The notes under the pieces: generated by a model
The model's input: only the letters and a program-made list of their open reading frames with translations
The model's database searches: none
Told to the model about the DNA's origin: nothing
Shown here: positions 44,571 through 56,627 of the stretch, piece after piece
Layout of the letters: every line of letters starts with the position of its first letter
Numbering within the stretch: position 1 is the first letter of the stretch
Assembly: GCA_026874595.1 (NCBI GenBank)
Contig: CM049311.1
Location: 10,695,676 to 10,759,675 of the forward strand
Direction of reading: 5' to 3'
DNA: 64,000 nt
Source of the DNA: Sipunculus nudus
Taxonomy: Eukaryota; Annelida; Sipuncula; Golfingiida; Sipunculidae
Program-made: the position numbers and the translations under genes

Positions 44571-45112
44571 TATATCTATAGCATTTTTTTTATAATAACG
44601 TTATATTTATATGTGTATGTATGTACGTATGTACAAAACTGATTTGACCTGCTGTATCAGTAACTATATACAATTGACTAATCTAGAATATGACTGACGA
44701 TGGTGGGACTTATCCGTTTTCACGCTACATCCCCATGGCCATGTGTCGGAAATGCACGTTTTGGACTTTAAATGTCGAGAACGATGCCAGGTGTGCCCTA
44801 AGAGGGTTATTGATCATATTTTATCATTAATCCTAAGGAAATGGACATTATTCATTATAAGGGTCCGATCGTTCAGAGCGCCGAATATCAGAAACTCCTC
44901 CAGTGAACTCGATCAATGTCATCTCGGTGCTCAGAGAAGTCGTCCTACATAAACCCCGATTGTATGAATATATGTAATATGGCTTTGTGTCGGGCTATCT
45001 GTGATCGATACGACAGGTAACACTGGGTCCGTATATATAACCCCTTGGTGTCTATTATTAAACAGTCGGACCCTGCAGGCCACGAGTACATGGAGATATA
45101 ACTATCATCAGT

Positions 45113-45120
<8 letters not shown>

Positions 45121-45162
<42 letters not shown>
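45121..45162. repeat. (TA)n microsatellite
   Basis: A run of TA flanked by CACACA and TGTGTA. A second TA tract lies at 45445-45489, next to GTGTGT. Confidence 0.95.
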
Positions 45163-45166
<4 letters not shown>

Positions 45167-45539
45167 ATATATCGATCCTGAAGGTACGGTTCACAAAAAT
45201 ACCACAGTTTATATAAGCTTATTGGGGAACCTGTTCTGAAGTATACCCTTTCTATAACGGTCATATCTCTATTACGATCACCTCTCTGTTACGGATAAAT
45301 CTCTATTACAGAATTATATAACTTCAAGTGAACTGTAGAACACCTCTTTCTTAAGTGCAATATAGAAGGCCCTGCTCCTTTCTCTGTATGTAGAGAGTCT
45401 CTTTCTCTGTCTGTCTGTCCGTCTGTCTCTCTCTCTTTATATATGTATATAAATAATATATATATTATATATATATATATATATATATCTGTGTGTGTGT
45501 GTGTTTAGAGTCCTTCATGCAAACCTGCATATATTAGTC

Positions 45540-45740
45540 TAGTCATTTTACTTGATTTTTAACCCAACTGGGAACAAATCGCAACAGAAATGAAACCAAC
45601 TGTATCTTACTCAGAAAGACCTGGAGAATAACCTGTCAAAAATCCCAAAAAGTCCCATCGGGGGAAAGTCATTTTATTTGATTATTTAAAGTGGCTATTT
45701 AACGTATCACGTGCCATATAGTGACTGAGTCAATGGTTTA
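45540..45740 (-). repeat. Dispersed ~190-bp repeat, inverted copy
   Basis: Its reverse complement matches 55868-56045 in order: GATGGGACTTTTTGGGA, TGAGTAAGATACAGTTGGT, TTTGTTCCC, AAAAATCAAGTAAAATGACT. Confidence 0.8.
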
Positions 45741-46119
45741 CTGACACCTTCTCAAATCTTTTTATAGCATTAAGAGTAAAAAAAGTGACTTAATTATGTT
45801 AATGACTTATGTCCATATCATAACTGTATTTATTGTGAAATTACAATTTTAACAATTTTATTTAGGCCGATTACTGAGCTTATGTCCAATATAAGGCTGT
45901 TGTCAGAGAAAGTTGGGCTATATGTGCTAATAGCTGTGCGTCATGAGCAGGTCATGCAGATCGTCATATCTATAATCTAAAGAATAAAACAAAAGTTAAT
46001 GAATGCTACAATTTTCTCATCGTTTGTCGACACCACCAGCATAAGCACAGACACAATATCTTGTTTACGTTTAGACGGAGTTGATACAGCAAGGAATGAC
46101 TATGAAGTATGATAGGTAA

Positions 46120-47877
46120 GGCCAGACTTTTTTAATTTTTCGGTTTACAAACCCGCCGACCTCCGATTTCCTCATTTCAGAAAAAAAATAAAATTGGCAT
46201 TTTTGACTTTTTTTCCTTTTATATATCGTCACCGAATCCAGCACGGTTTTTGACAAATGAATTGTTTAGTGGCCATGTGTATTAGATCACTTCAAACGTT
46301 AGAACTCTTATGATTGGCTAATAAGGTCACTTTCTTAATGACAGATGGAGGGTTTAAGCCAATCAAAATAGGGTATCCTTGGGCCATAACTGCAATTGAT
46401 TGGCCATACAGTAGTCAAAAGATTCAGCAGGGAAATTGAGAATTCTTGGAGAGTTTTCAAAGTTCGTTTTCTGCACTACGGTACATTTTCAAACCAGCGT
46501 TTAGGTCATATTTGTTAAACATATTTGTTATATTTAGATGTGAATTAGAAAAGAAAATTAGTTTGGTTGCATAGCGGCTTTACCAGCTTGCCACTGTTAA
46601 TAACTTGTTGGATATACACACAAATTTACTTCTTAAGACTTAATATTGCACTCAAAGTCAGACGCTATTAATTACTGCGAATTGGCTAAGTTTCACAAGT
46701 TTACTCTTAAAAATATTATAAAAATGTAGTCTTGTAACGCTTAAAAGAAAATTACTGAACAGATGAAATTATATACTGCATGAGGTCGTCATGTACTCTT
46801 TGAAAACTCCTGGAATTCTCAGGGTTTCTGCAGTATTTCCGACTATCTGTAGTCTTAGTGGCGCGGTTTTATGTGAAGCGTTGCAGCGCGTTGGCTTTGC
46901 GGATATTTTTATAGTCAAAACAAAAGCAAGCTAAAATGAAAGCCATTTAAAATGCAGAAACTTTGAAAGGATTCATTTAATTGTTCCAAACGGATGTGAT
47001 GGAAGCTTTGATGTGTATGGATGCCGAAAAGCAATTCCGGACTGACAGTGGCCAAGTGACGGCATATTAAAATGAGTACGGTACGTACTGTCACGGCTAT
47101 GGTAGGAAATGCAGATGAATAAATAAAGATAATTAATACTTTTTAAATTTTTAAAATAGTTGAATAATTCAATGTAATCTCCAATGGAAACCTCACTTTA
47201 TTAGCAGTTGTTGTATATTCAAAGGACTGTCAAACATGCGCAACACCAAAAGGGAAAGGTCATGGTCATGAATCAAACAACTCGCGTTCCATGTTGTTGA
47301 CATTTGATAAACAATAGGCGAATAGCTGCAAGTCGCATATTGTCATTGTTATTGTCATTCACGACTGAAAAATAAAAACTGCAGTCTTTCATGCTAGCAG
47401 TGAATATTTAGTTTTCTCCCTGCATAACTGACAAAAAATATATTTTATATTTGTTTAAGTGTTTGACTGGTCTTTAATTTGTAAAACTTTATGAAATAGG
47501 CAGTTCACTTGGCAGGGACAGTGACTGAATTTTTATTTCAGGTGTGTATGAAATCATAAGTTTTACTGTTTAAACTTTTATTTGTCATTAATTTACCTTC
47601 AATGACATTTGAATGGCTTGAAATAACATGGCACACGCAAGATTCATGTGGAAAACTCAAGAGGATGATGATAATATTTTAATTTTTATATATTATTTTA
47701 TATATTTTATACAGGTTTATATAGAGCCATTTAAATATGAATTTTATAACCCAACTGTACAATAGAGGATTCAGGAACACCAGTATCCAGGTTTGTTCCA
47801 ATTTTTTTTTTTCCTACCTCCTACCTGTCACTTTTGTCAATCATGTTCGTAAACCAAAGAATTAAAAAAGTCTGGCC
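46120..47877. mobile_element. Possible PIF/Harbinger-type element, non-autonomous
   Basis: The ends are inverted repeats of about 30 bp: GGCCAGACTTTTTTAATT at 46120-46137 and its complement ending at 47877, continuing into a GGTTTAC match. Both ends are flanked by TAA in the same orientation (46117-46119 and 47878-47880), the 3-bp TWA duplication typical of PIF/Harbinger. The interior is non-coding as far as I can see. Confidence 0.5.
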
Positions 47878-47974
47878 TAACTTACAGAATTCTCATTATA
47901 CATCATTAAATAGTAAAATTTATTATGTAAATTTTTTGCCTGTTAATAACAGGGATCGACATTGACCGAACAGT

Positions 47975-47989
47975 AACACTGGAACTGAG
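47975..47989 (+). repeat. Left target-site duplication of the L1/Tx1-type LINE
   Basis: AACACTGGAACTGAG is repeated exactly at 54195-54209. The flanking bases differ (CTGGACACG on the element side, GAATTGTAAAG on the host side). Confidence 0.93.
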
Positions 47990-48080
47990 CTGGACACGTG
48001 ACCAACATGGCGGTATGAGACGTGGAGAGAAAGGTCTCTGGATATAAGCGAATTGTAACCACGTGAAAAAAGGTCTAGAA
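47990..48080 (+). promoter_or_regulatory. LINE 5' leader with E-box and YY1-like motif
   Basis: The first 24 bases of the element contain an E-box CACGTG at 47995-48000 and AACATGGCGG at 48004-48013, close to the YY1 core (ATGGCGG). In human L1 a YY1 site near the 5' end sets the transcription start; the similar position here suggests an internal promoter by analogy only. Confidence 0.45.
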
Positions 48081-49204
48081 ATGCCACCAAAAGGTAAAAG
48101 AGGGAGGGGAGGAGAAAAAGCTAGTGAGAGTGAGTCTTCAGAGACAATAGAAGCGTATTTGACGCGAGAAACTGAAAGTTTGTCTGATGATCAGGGACAA
48201 ATGGCGGAGGCGAGCCCAACAGAGCTCGGCACGCTTGAGCGGAGACTAACAGATTTAATTACAAGGGTGGCCAGTGGTATCAAAGCGGAATGTAAGAAGA
48301 TCAGAGATGAATTTACTGAAAAGTTTGACAGTCTGAAAGGATTACAAACGAGTCTTGAGTTTACACAGGCACAGGTTAAAGAACTTGGAGAAGATAAACT
48401 TAAGCTGGAACAACGGGTGAAAGAACTAGAGATAAAACTTGAGAATAACCAGAGAGAATTGTTGGTCTACAAAGGTGAAATACGGGAGAAACTAAATCAA
48501 ATCGAGAGACACAGCAGAGGGCCCAAGTAGAGAATCCGGTCTTCATTTCCAAGATGGGTCTAAACTGACTAGACCGTCTCATATTAGTAGTAATCCGCAC
48601 ATAAGCCATGACATGGCTGATGATATGACATCGACATTCCTCTTACTTATACATTACACGAATCCTATACATCATTACGTCCGTCCGTATACACCCACAA
48701 CCTCGTCCATGTAGACCGGATTCTATACTCGCTCCCAGCAGAGAATATAATGTCAGAGTGAAAGGAGTAAAAGAGGAAAAAGGTGAAAATGTCAGACAGA
48801 AAGTGGTCAAAGCACTTGAAAAACAAGGAGCCGGGAGAGCAGACATGCTCAGTGAGAAAATTGAAGTAGCCCATAGAATAGGTCCATGGAAAGACAATCG
48901 AGACCGGCACATTATTGTGAGATTATTTAGTAGAGAGGACCGCCAGGAGCTATTGACGAAAACAAAAAGGCGTGGGCCAGGTGGGAAGAATATGGTGACC
49001 GAGGATCTTACTAAAATGGACTTAGCATTGAAGAAAAAGGCCATTCCGCTCATGAATGAAGCCCACGCAAATAATCAGAAAGCCAGGTTCACAAGAGGCC
49101 GACTGATCATTGATGGGAAACAAGTGCCCATTGAACAGTCTCGCGTCGGGGAAACGGCGAGCCAAGGCTCTGATATTCCTACAATAGGCAATGTGACCAG
49201 CTGA
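48081..49204 (+). pseudogene. LINE ORF1 (RNA-binding, coiled-coil), interrupted by a MITE
   Basis: The start is placed at ATG 48081 (MPPKGKRGRGG); the upstream codons to 48063 lack ATG. Residues 1-45 are basic then acidic and likely disordered, and about 60-140 form a coiled coil ending IERHSR. The segment from 48744 resumes with EYNVRVKGV, the start of an RRM-like fold, followed by IEVAHRIGP and KARFTRGRLIIDG, as in L1-type ORF1 proteins. A 224-nt insertion (48520-48743, including one target copy) shifts the frame and brings a stop at 48530. Without those bases the frame is continuous, about 299 codons. The protein would bind element RNA as a trimer. Confidence 0.85.
48520..48735. mobile_element. 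216-bp hAT-type MITE nested in LINE ORF1
   Basis: The insert is flanked by an 8-bp direct repeat, CAGCAGAG, at 48512-48519 and 48736-48743. Its ends form imperfect inverted repeats of about 25 bp (48520-48544 against 48711-48735, 20 of 25 matching), sharing the exact core AGAATCCGGTCT. It has no coding capacity. Eight-base duplications point to the hAT superfamily, although the terminal bases GG...CC are not the commonest hAT ends. Insert plus one duplication is 224 bp, which exactly explains the frame change in ORF1. Confidence 0.85.
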
Positions 49205-50595
49205 ACAGTGAATGGCGTCTATGCGGACAGGCGGGTTGTAACTGAGGGCGACACCTTCTGGACATTGTCAAAACCAGCTTAAGCTGTCAGAGACGGTGGT
49301 TCTGGTTATGAGAGACTGTACATAAACATTATGTAAGTTTATTTTTGAAACCATTCGTAACAAAACGTTACATATATGTATATGTATTTTTCATACGTGT
49401 AATTGTAACATGAAATGATCATTCGATCTTTTATGATTTTATAAGGCTGTCTTAAGTTTCAAGATAGCTTGTTTTCTGAATTTGTGAAATAAGGTAAATT
49501 GTATTATATATATGAAACTATGGCATTGTTGACAAAGCTTGTTAGTAGATCTGTATAATACCAGCAATCGGGCAGAGATATTAAAACAGTTTATTTTAAT
49601 TGGTCAGGGTTTGAATACATGCATATTAAGTAATTATATGTATGCATATTTATGTACTTTATTCACTTCTCAGATTTAATTACATTCATGAAATTGCAGC
49701 AAGTGGATTACTTCACAACGTCCTTGATGGAGAAATCTGGTTACATCTTATTTAACTTTATTTATCTATTTATTTTGTGAATTTATGATCTTGATACATA
49801 TTTCAATGTTAAATTTATAAAAGCAATTGCAGGAATCTAAATGCTTGAAAGATCTTTTATTTAATCATTTATTAATGTTTGTGACATGGTGATTGTGACA
49901 TCTATGTAAACATTTCATCTTTATTATTGAAATTGTGGGAAGCAAAATGTTTGCCTAGTGAAAGGTCTTTATTTATTCATGTATTTTTATTTTTTTTTTT
50001 AATCTTGAATTTGTGATTTTGATATCCATTTATAAATTCTATTTTTATTAATGCCATTGCAGAAAGTATATGCTTGAATAGCTTTTATATGGGGCAAACT
50101 GAATTCAATCATTTATACTGTTATGAAGACAAAATGTCAGACCGTTTTGTTAATAACAAAAGTGTATCTCGAAACCAGTATGTTGGACACAGTAACACAC
50201 CGGGCTATCAGAATTCACACCGGTTAGCTCGATGGTGGAACTTCACTGTTTTGTGTACCTTCATTGTTACTACAGAAGTCAGAGAGATGACAAAAATAAC
50301 ATAATCACTTTTGAAACCTATGTATTCATTGTATTTATATTAATTTGTTTTATGCTTAGTGGAAGCAACATAATTTGTAAGTGGAGTTCCTATAGGTTTG
50401 TGCTTATAGATATATTAGAAGAGTCTCTTGTGAGATGTAAAACATATCAGGTAGAATGTAACATTAATTTATATTTCCAAAAATTTTGTGGGAAAATTAT
50501 ATTTAAGCATATTATACCTGGTACACTCAGGATACTTCACATGATAATTTACATACACCTACAACTACTTCGAGTCAGATTTTAATGTATTAAGC
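49205..50595 (+). other. Inter-ORF spacer of the LINE with one small open frame
   Basis: About 1.39 kb of AT-rich sequence separates ORF1 and ORF2, longer than the short gap usual in this clade. It includes an open frame of 117 codons at 50232-50585, ending 10 bp before the ORF2 start and containing one hydrophobic stretch (YVFIVFILICFML). I do not recognise it. It may be chance in AT-rich DNA. Confidence 0.4.
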
Positions 50596-53500
50596 ATGAA
50601 TGTTAGGGGTTTTAGAAATTTAAAGAAAAGAAGAGCCATATTCAGTTGGGCAAGGAAACATAAATCAGATATTGTGATGTTACAAGAAACTTACAGCGAA
50701 AATATGGATGAAAATTATTGGAAACATGAGTGGGGAGGAGAAGTTATTTTTAGTCACGGCACCAGTAACAGCAGGGGGGTAGCCTGTTTTATTTCCAATA
50801 AAATTCAGTGTAAAATTGTTAACAAATATACTGACAAAGAAGGAAGAATCATAATCCTCAAAGCAGATATAAATAATAATATGTGGAATATTATAAACTT
50901 GTATGCACCAAATGAGGAAAGAAAACAAATTTTGTTTTACAGAGACCTAAAATTTATGCTGAAAGAGATGGAAATTGAACCTGATGATAACATTATACTT
51001 GGAGGTGATTGGAACTGTGCTTTAACATTAAGGGATAAAAAGGGGGGTCAAGGTCTTTGTAAATTAAGAGTTGTAACTGAGATAATGAAGATAAAAACCA
51101 GTCTAGATTTGAAAGATATATGGAGAATGAAAAATCCAGAAAAAGAACAGTATACATGGCGACAAAGATCAAAAAAGATTTACAGCAGGTTAGACTATTT
51201 TCTTATATCTAATAGTGTGCAAGAACGTGTAATGAATACCTTAATACTACCAGCGTTTAAGTCCGACCACTCAAGCATCACAATTACTTTTAATAAAAAT
51301 GAAAATGAAAAAAGAGGGAGAGGATATTGGAAGTTTAATAACAAACTTTTAGAAGATAAAAAATATAGAGATTTAATGAATTCAAAGATAGAGGAATGGC
51401 TTCAGGAGAAAGACGATTTTAATCCAAACCTATTCTGGGAATTGATCAAATATAAAATTAGAAAAGAAACTATAAAATATGCAAAAAATAAAAGCAAAGA
51501 ATTAAAAGAACGAGAATTAAGTATTATTGGAGAGCTTCAAATTTTAGAAGATGATGAAAGCAATCAAGAAAAGTATAGTGAATTACAAAAAGAATTAAAT
51601 GAAATTTACAAAATCAAGGTAGACGGAATAATTTCAAGGGCAAAAATTAGATGGGTAGAGAAGGGAGAGACAAATTCAAAATATTTCTATAGCTTAGAGA
51701 AAAGGAATGGGAATAATAAATATATAAAACAATTAGAAGATAGTGATGGCATGATGATTACAGGTATGCAGAATATTCTTCAGGAAGAAAAAAGATTTTT
51801 CAAAAAGCTTTATTCGTCTAGAAATATAAATTCAATACATTTAAATACAAATCCTTTCCTAAATAATGATAATATTCCAAAACTTACTACAGAAGAGCGA
51901 CTGTCATGTGAAGGATATTTATCTGTAGAAGAATGTCTAAAAGCAACAAAAACCTTTAAGAAAAATAAGTCGCCAGGAAATGATGGACTCTCATCTGAAT
52001 TTATACTATGTTTTTGAGAGAAGCTAGGAAACGTTATGGTCCACAGTTTTAATTATTCTTTAGATTTAGGTATAATGACACCATCACAGAGGCAAGCAGT
52101 TATAACATTAATTGAGAAAAAAGATAAAGATCGTACAAAACTAAAAAACTGGCGCCCAATCTCCCTTCTTAATACGGATTACAAAATTATGACAAAAGCT
52201 CTTTCATTCAGACTTAAATCAGTATTATCAAAATTGATACACAAGAATCAGTATGGATATATGAAAGACACATCAACAACGGAAGCTGTAAGAACTATTT
52301 TAGACGCCATATATTATATTGATTCAAGAAAATTAAATGGAATTTTATTAACTATAGATTATGAAAAGGCTTTTGATACTTTAGAATGGAAATTTATATA
52401 TGCTACATTAAAGAAATTTAATTTTGGGGATTCCTTTATTAAATGGATTAAATTGTTATATAATGATATTCAGGCTTGTGTAATAAATAATGGCCATTCT
52501 TCAGGATATTTTGAAATAGAAAGGGGGGTTAGACAAGGAGATCCGCTATCACCATATTTATTTATATTGTGTTTAGAAATAATGGCTATTAATATTCGTA
52601 ATAATCAAAATATACAAGGAATAAAAACTCAACATGAAGAACTGAAATTGACCTTATACGCGGATGATACCACAGTAATTGTAAAAAATATTGATTCTTT
52701 GAAAAGGGTTATGTCGCTTTTCAATGAATTTACATGGTACTCAGGATTACAGATGAACAAAGATAAAACCGAGGCAATGTGGCTGGGACAATGTAAGAAT
52801 AATGATGAAAAACCCTTTGGTCTAAAATGGCAAGATTGTGTCAAAGTGTTGGGAGTTCATATATCGTGTAATACTGAAATAATGGATAGACGCAACTTTG
52901 AGGATAAACTTCAAAGTATTTATAGGATAACTAACATATGGAAACAAAGAAATTTAACCCTACAAGGAAGAATACTAATAACTAAGACCTTATGTTTTTC
53001 AAAGCTAACACATATATTATCAAACTTTATTATACCAAAAAGATTTAAGGATCAATTAAGTAAGTTAATGTGGACATTTATATGGAAAGGGAGAACTAGG
53101 GGGAAAGTGAAAAGAGAAGTTTTGGTAAAACCAATAGGAGAAGGCGGTTTAAATATGTTACATATTGATAGTTTTATAAAAGCACAGCACGTTATGTGGA
53201 TCAAAAGGTACTTTAATAGAACACAGAAAGATTGGAAATTACTCCTTGATATATTTTGTGAAAGAATGGGAGGTACAAAACTTTTACTTAAATGTGACTA
53301 TGAACAAAATCAGTTGAGAAAGGTGTTGCCAGATATATATGTTAATATATTGATGACTTGGAAAGAAATTAGAGGGCAAAATTTGTTAAGTCCTTGTATC
53401 TGGAATAATTTTAAAAAGAGTTATGTATCTATAGAGAAAATTAAATCAAAACAAGCTTATGATTTTTTTGTTGATCGGATAAAGAGTGGGCAACATACAA

Positions 53501-54036
53501 CAAAAGAAAAATTGAGTATAAGGTATAATATATCAGAAGAAGAATGGGAAACTTTGTTTTTAAATGCTGCTTCCTTATGTAAAGCTAAAAAGCTGTGGGA
53601 ATTTCAGTATAAAATTTTGCACGATTATTTATATTTAAATGGAAAATTATTTAAATTTGGTCTTACAGAAACCCCTAACTGCAGATACTGTCAATTACAT
53701 ATTGAGGATTATGCACATTTATTCCTAAGATGTGATGTGGTGAAGTTATTATGGCAAGAAGTCATTAGTTTTTATAATATATCACCAGAATTTATATGTG
53801 AGAAATTTATTATCTTTGGTATACCAGAGAAACATCATAAAAAAGAGAATAAAATTTTCCTACATGTCAAAGATTTTATTTATAAGACAAAGGAGAGTTA
53901 TATGCTTAGTATAGAAAACTTTAAAAATTACATGAAGTTTGAAAAAAGGGTAGAATGCACTCAAAATAAGAGAGATAGTAATTGGTGTTTACTTTGGGAA
54001 TCAATTGAAGGAAACTGTTTATATCATATATGTTAA
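50596..54036 (+). pseudogene. LINE ORF2: endonuclease plus reverse transcriptase, one internal stop
   Basis: The frame runs 1146 codon positions with a single in-frame TGA at 52015-52017; both parts lie in the same frame, so one base change could account for the break. The N-terminal APE endonuclease shows MNVRGFRN, VMLQETYS, SRGVACFI, LGGDWNC, YSRLDYFLIS and SDHSS. The RT region shows KSPGNDGLSSEF before the stop, then NWRPISLLNTDYKI, NQYGYMK, IDYEKAFDTLEW, GVRQGDPLSPYLF and YADDTTVI (YADD codons 52657-52668). The C-terminus has the zinc-knuckle-like CRYC and HLFLRC signature of L1-type ORF2. The stop falls between the endonuclease part and RT motif 1. The enzyme would nick DNA and prime reverse transcription on the target. 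Confidence 0.92.
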
Positions 54037-54194
54037 TACTAAAGCCAAACCATCTTTATATTTTATGTAATTTTCTATGTCTATTGTTGTTTGTCGTGTT
54101 TTGTTTAAGTATATGTATATGTCCACTCTGTTTTTGTATGTTCATTGTATCTTGTTTGTTTCAATAAAAAATTAAAAAAAAAAAAAAAAAAAAA

Positions 54195-54209
54195 AACACT
54201 GGAACTGAG
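54195..54209 (+). repeat. Right target-site duplication of the L1/Tx1-type LINE
   Basis: The second copy of the 15-bp duplication follows the poly-A tail directly. Because it begins with AA, the exact tail boundary is ambiguous by two bases. Confidence 0.93.
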
Positions 54210-55790
54210 GAATTGTAAAGCGAAAAAAAGGAAGTAGTCTATTCTATTTTTAGATATCCAGTGATGAATTAAAACTATGAAGCCCAGCTTGATAATTTAT
54301 GCATCAGTCCCGATGCTTATACAGATGAAATTAATATAATGGGTAAAGACTTTATATAATCAATTTTTTGGGTTTATATACAAGGCATTGCCACAGTTGT
54401 TCAATCAGGTATGATTATGAAGTAGGATATGGTATATTTGTTAATTATGAATATTTCAAGGAATATTTCAAATTTCACAAATAAAAGCTTGGTTTCAGGC
54501 ATATCAGACTGATCAATTAATGGCTTCTCATAATTAATGACACACACAACCAGTCATCCGGTCACACATATATAGGCTTCTCTCTCACTTTAGTAGCAGA
54601 ACAGAACATCAAACTATCAGGACCTATTTTATATCTTTGTAAACGGAAATAGTGTCACAGAGTGAATTATGTGTTTTACTTTGTGAGAGAATGGTAGGAC
54701 ACAATTCAAACATGTTATTTATGCTAGTGGCAGAAATTGGTTGTAAAATCACATTAGATAATTGAAAGAAAATATTTTCGAATATTTATCGATTATTGTT
54801 TGTACTTTCTATAATACCGTGTATTCTGCTGCAATGGATTTTACTTAAATCATTTACCATGATGTCTGGTGCATCACGCTGGAAAGGTCACTTTAACCGT
54901 GGTGTTGTTGACAACTTGACATTAATTTTGTTCGCTGTACAAAGTTAAGTTTTAATGTTATTCACGTTTTGTGGCTGTCTTTCCTGTATCCTAGGCTTAC
55001 ACTGTTCTTAATGAATAATATGACTTCTTTGCAGGTGCATATTTATTTTTTTGTGATCGATTATGTAAAAGTGCGACCCATTTAATCGATTATTGAAGAA
55101 AACCGACCAATCATAGATAAATTCTTTACTCATTCATACATCTATAATAAATCCCTTGGCTTAATTTAATTAAAAGGGGTAATAAATCCAGCCCTATCAT
55201 AATCTTTTATCTTATTTTGGGTTCATTTGTTTAATTTAGTTAAAATTTGAATTGGGAGCACTGACTGAATAAAAGTTGATGGTAAAACATTTAAGGTTTA
55301 AGGAGTGTCATTCCTTTGTCCTGTCTGTTTTGCGGTTCATGAAGTCTCTATGTTAAATCGATTTTTTATGCATTGACCGGATCATTAAAGTAAGTACAAT
55401 AGAAAAACATTCTGAAGGGAAATTAGCAAGATTCCACATATTTAATTGCTATTGACACCATTTAAATACTAAATATTCCTTGATGTCGATAACCCTATAT
55501 ATAGCTCTTATGATACATATCGTGGTGTAAAACAAACAATACTCCTATTTCTATATGATTTCTCCTGTATGTAAAAATCCCTTGGACTGTGTCAATTGCA
55601 GATGGTGAGACGCTGGTACATCGTAGATCAAGCCGGTAATTTTCAGACAATAGGGCAAGTTGTTCTCACGGTATTACCAACCTCTTGTGCAAGTGAGCAA
55701 TTGCTATTGTCGAGCCCTGCCCTGGTCAATATAGTTAAAATCGTTATTATTGGTAAATTTACATCTTAGTCAGGTTCAATAGAAGGGCAA
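54210..55790. other. Intergenic, no supported gene
   Basis: AT-rich sequence to the right of the LINE insertion. Only short frames, no motif and no repeat detected within the window. Confidence 0.5.
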
Positions 55791-55867
55791 TGAAGAGATC
55801 TGTCAAATGAGAAGTCACTCATTGGGGTAAAGGCCACGTTTAATATGACAATGTGCAGATAAGTAAA

Positions 55868-56055
55868 GTGAAACTTAATCGTTAAATAGCCGATTAAGGT
55901 TATCACATTACATGTCTTTCTCCCAATGGGACTTTTTGGGACTTTTGTTATGTTTTTCTAAAGATCTGAGTAAGATACAGTTGGTGTCATATATGTTGCA
56001 ATTTGTTCCCGGTTTGGCTTAAAAATCAAGTAAAATGACTAGACTAATTGTGTGA
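55868..56055 (+). repeat. Dispersed ~190-bp repeat, direct copy 1
   Basis: Shares blocks with 56430-56620 and, inverted, with 45540-45740. Non-coding. Confidence 0.8.
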
Positions 56056-56429
56056 TATTCATATACACATACATTAAAGAAAGAATAACACTAAACGTTT
56101 GCCTGGAAGTGTTTATAGTGACATAAACATTGGGACAAGCTGGTTGTTATCCGTTAATTAAATGACAAACGTGCTGATCACATCAGAGTATCACCAAACA
56201 ATGTATATATATATATGTATGAGAGGCTCACATAAAAAGATCAAAGCAACTTTGAAACCCCCACACGACGGCTGTAAAATGGTTACTGAACGTGAGCAAC
56301 GTCACCATGTAACTTGGGCCCATGACAGATTATTCCCAAATAGGCAAAGCGCCTACATCTGGGAAATGATACAAGTTTTATGTCTTGTAGGAAACTAAAG
56401 ACCAATTTTAATGCGACAATGTTCAGAAA

Positions 56430-56620
56430 ATTAAAGTTAAACTTAATCGTAAATAAGCCAATTAAAATTATCAAATCAAATTACTTTTTCCCATTTTGGA
56501 CTTCAAGGACTTTTAAGATATATTATTTTCCAGATTTTTCTGGGTAAGATACAGTTGGTTTCATTTCTGTTGCAATTTGTTTCGGGTCCAACTTTATTTT
56601 CACTAGACTAAAATATTGTG
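56430..56620 (+). repeat. Dispersed ~190-bp repeat, direct copy 2
   Basis: Shares GTAAGATACAGTTGGTTTCA and TTCTGTTGCAATTTGTT with the other copies. Confidence 0.8.
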
Positions 56621-56627
56621 TATAAGG

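Larger units (their letters stand above)
47990..54194 (+). mobile_element. Nearly full-length L1/Tx1-type non-LTR retrotransposon with 15-bp target duplication
   Basis: The element is bounded by a perfect 15-bp direct repeat, AACACTGGAACTGAG, at 47975-47989 and 54195-54209. It has a ~90-bp 5' leader, ORF1 from 48081, a 1.4-kb spacer, ORF2 from 50596, a short 3' UTR with AATAAA at 54163-54168, and a run of A directly before the right duplication. The perfect duplication, long A tail and nearly open ORFs argue for a young insertion. Defects seen are a MITE inside ORF1 and one stop in ORF2. Clade placement (L1 superfamily, Tx1-like) is from ORF2 motifs and is inferred. Confidence 0.93.

Noticed and set aside
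47990-54194. An LTR retrotransposon or viral origin for the large ORFs
   Set aside because: There are no LTRs, protease, integrase or envelope. APE endonuclease plus RT, an A tail and a 15-bp duplication define a non-LTR element.
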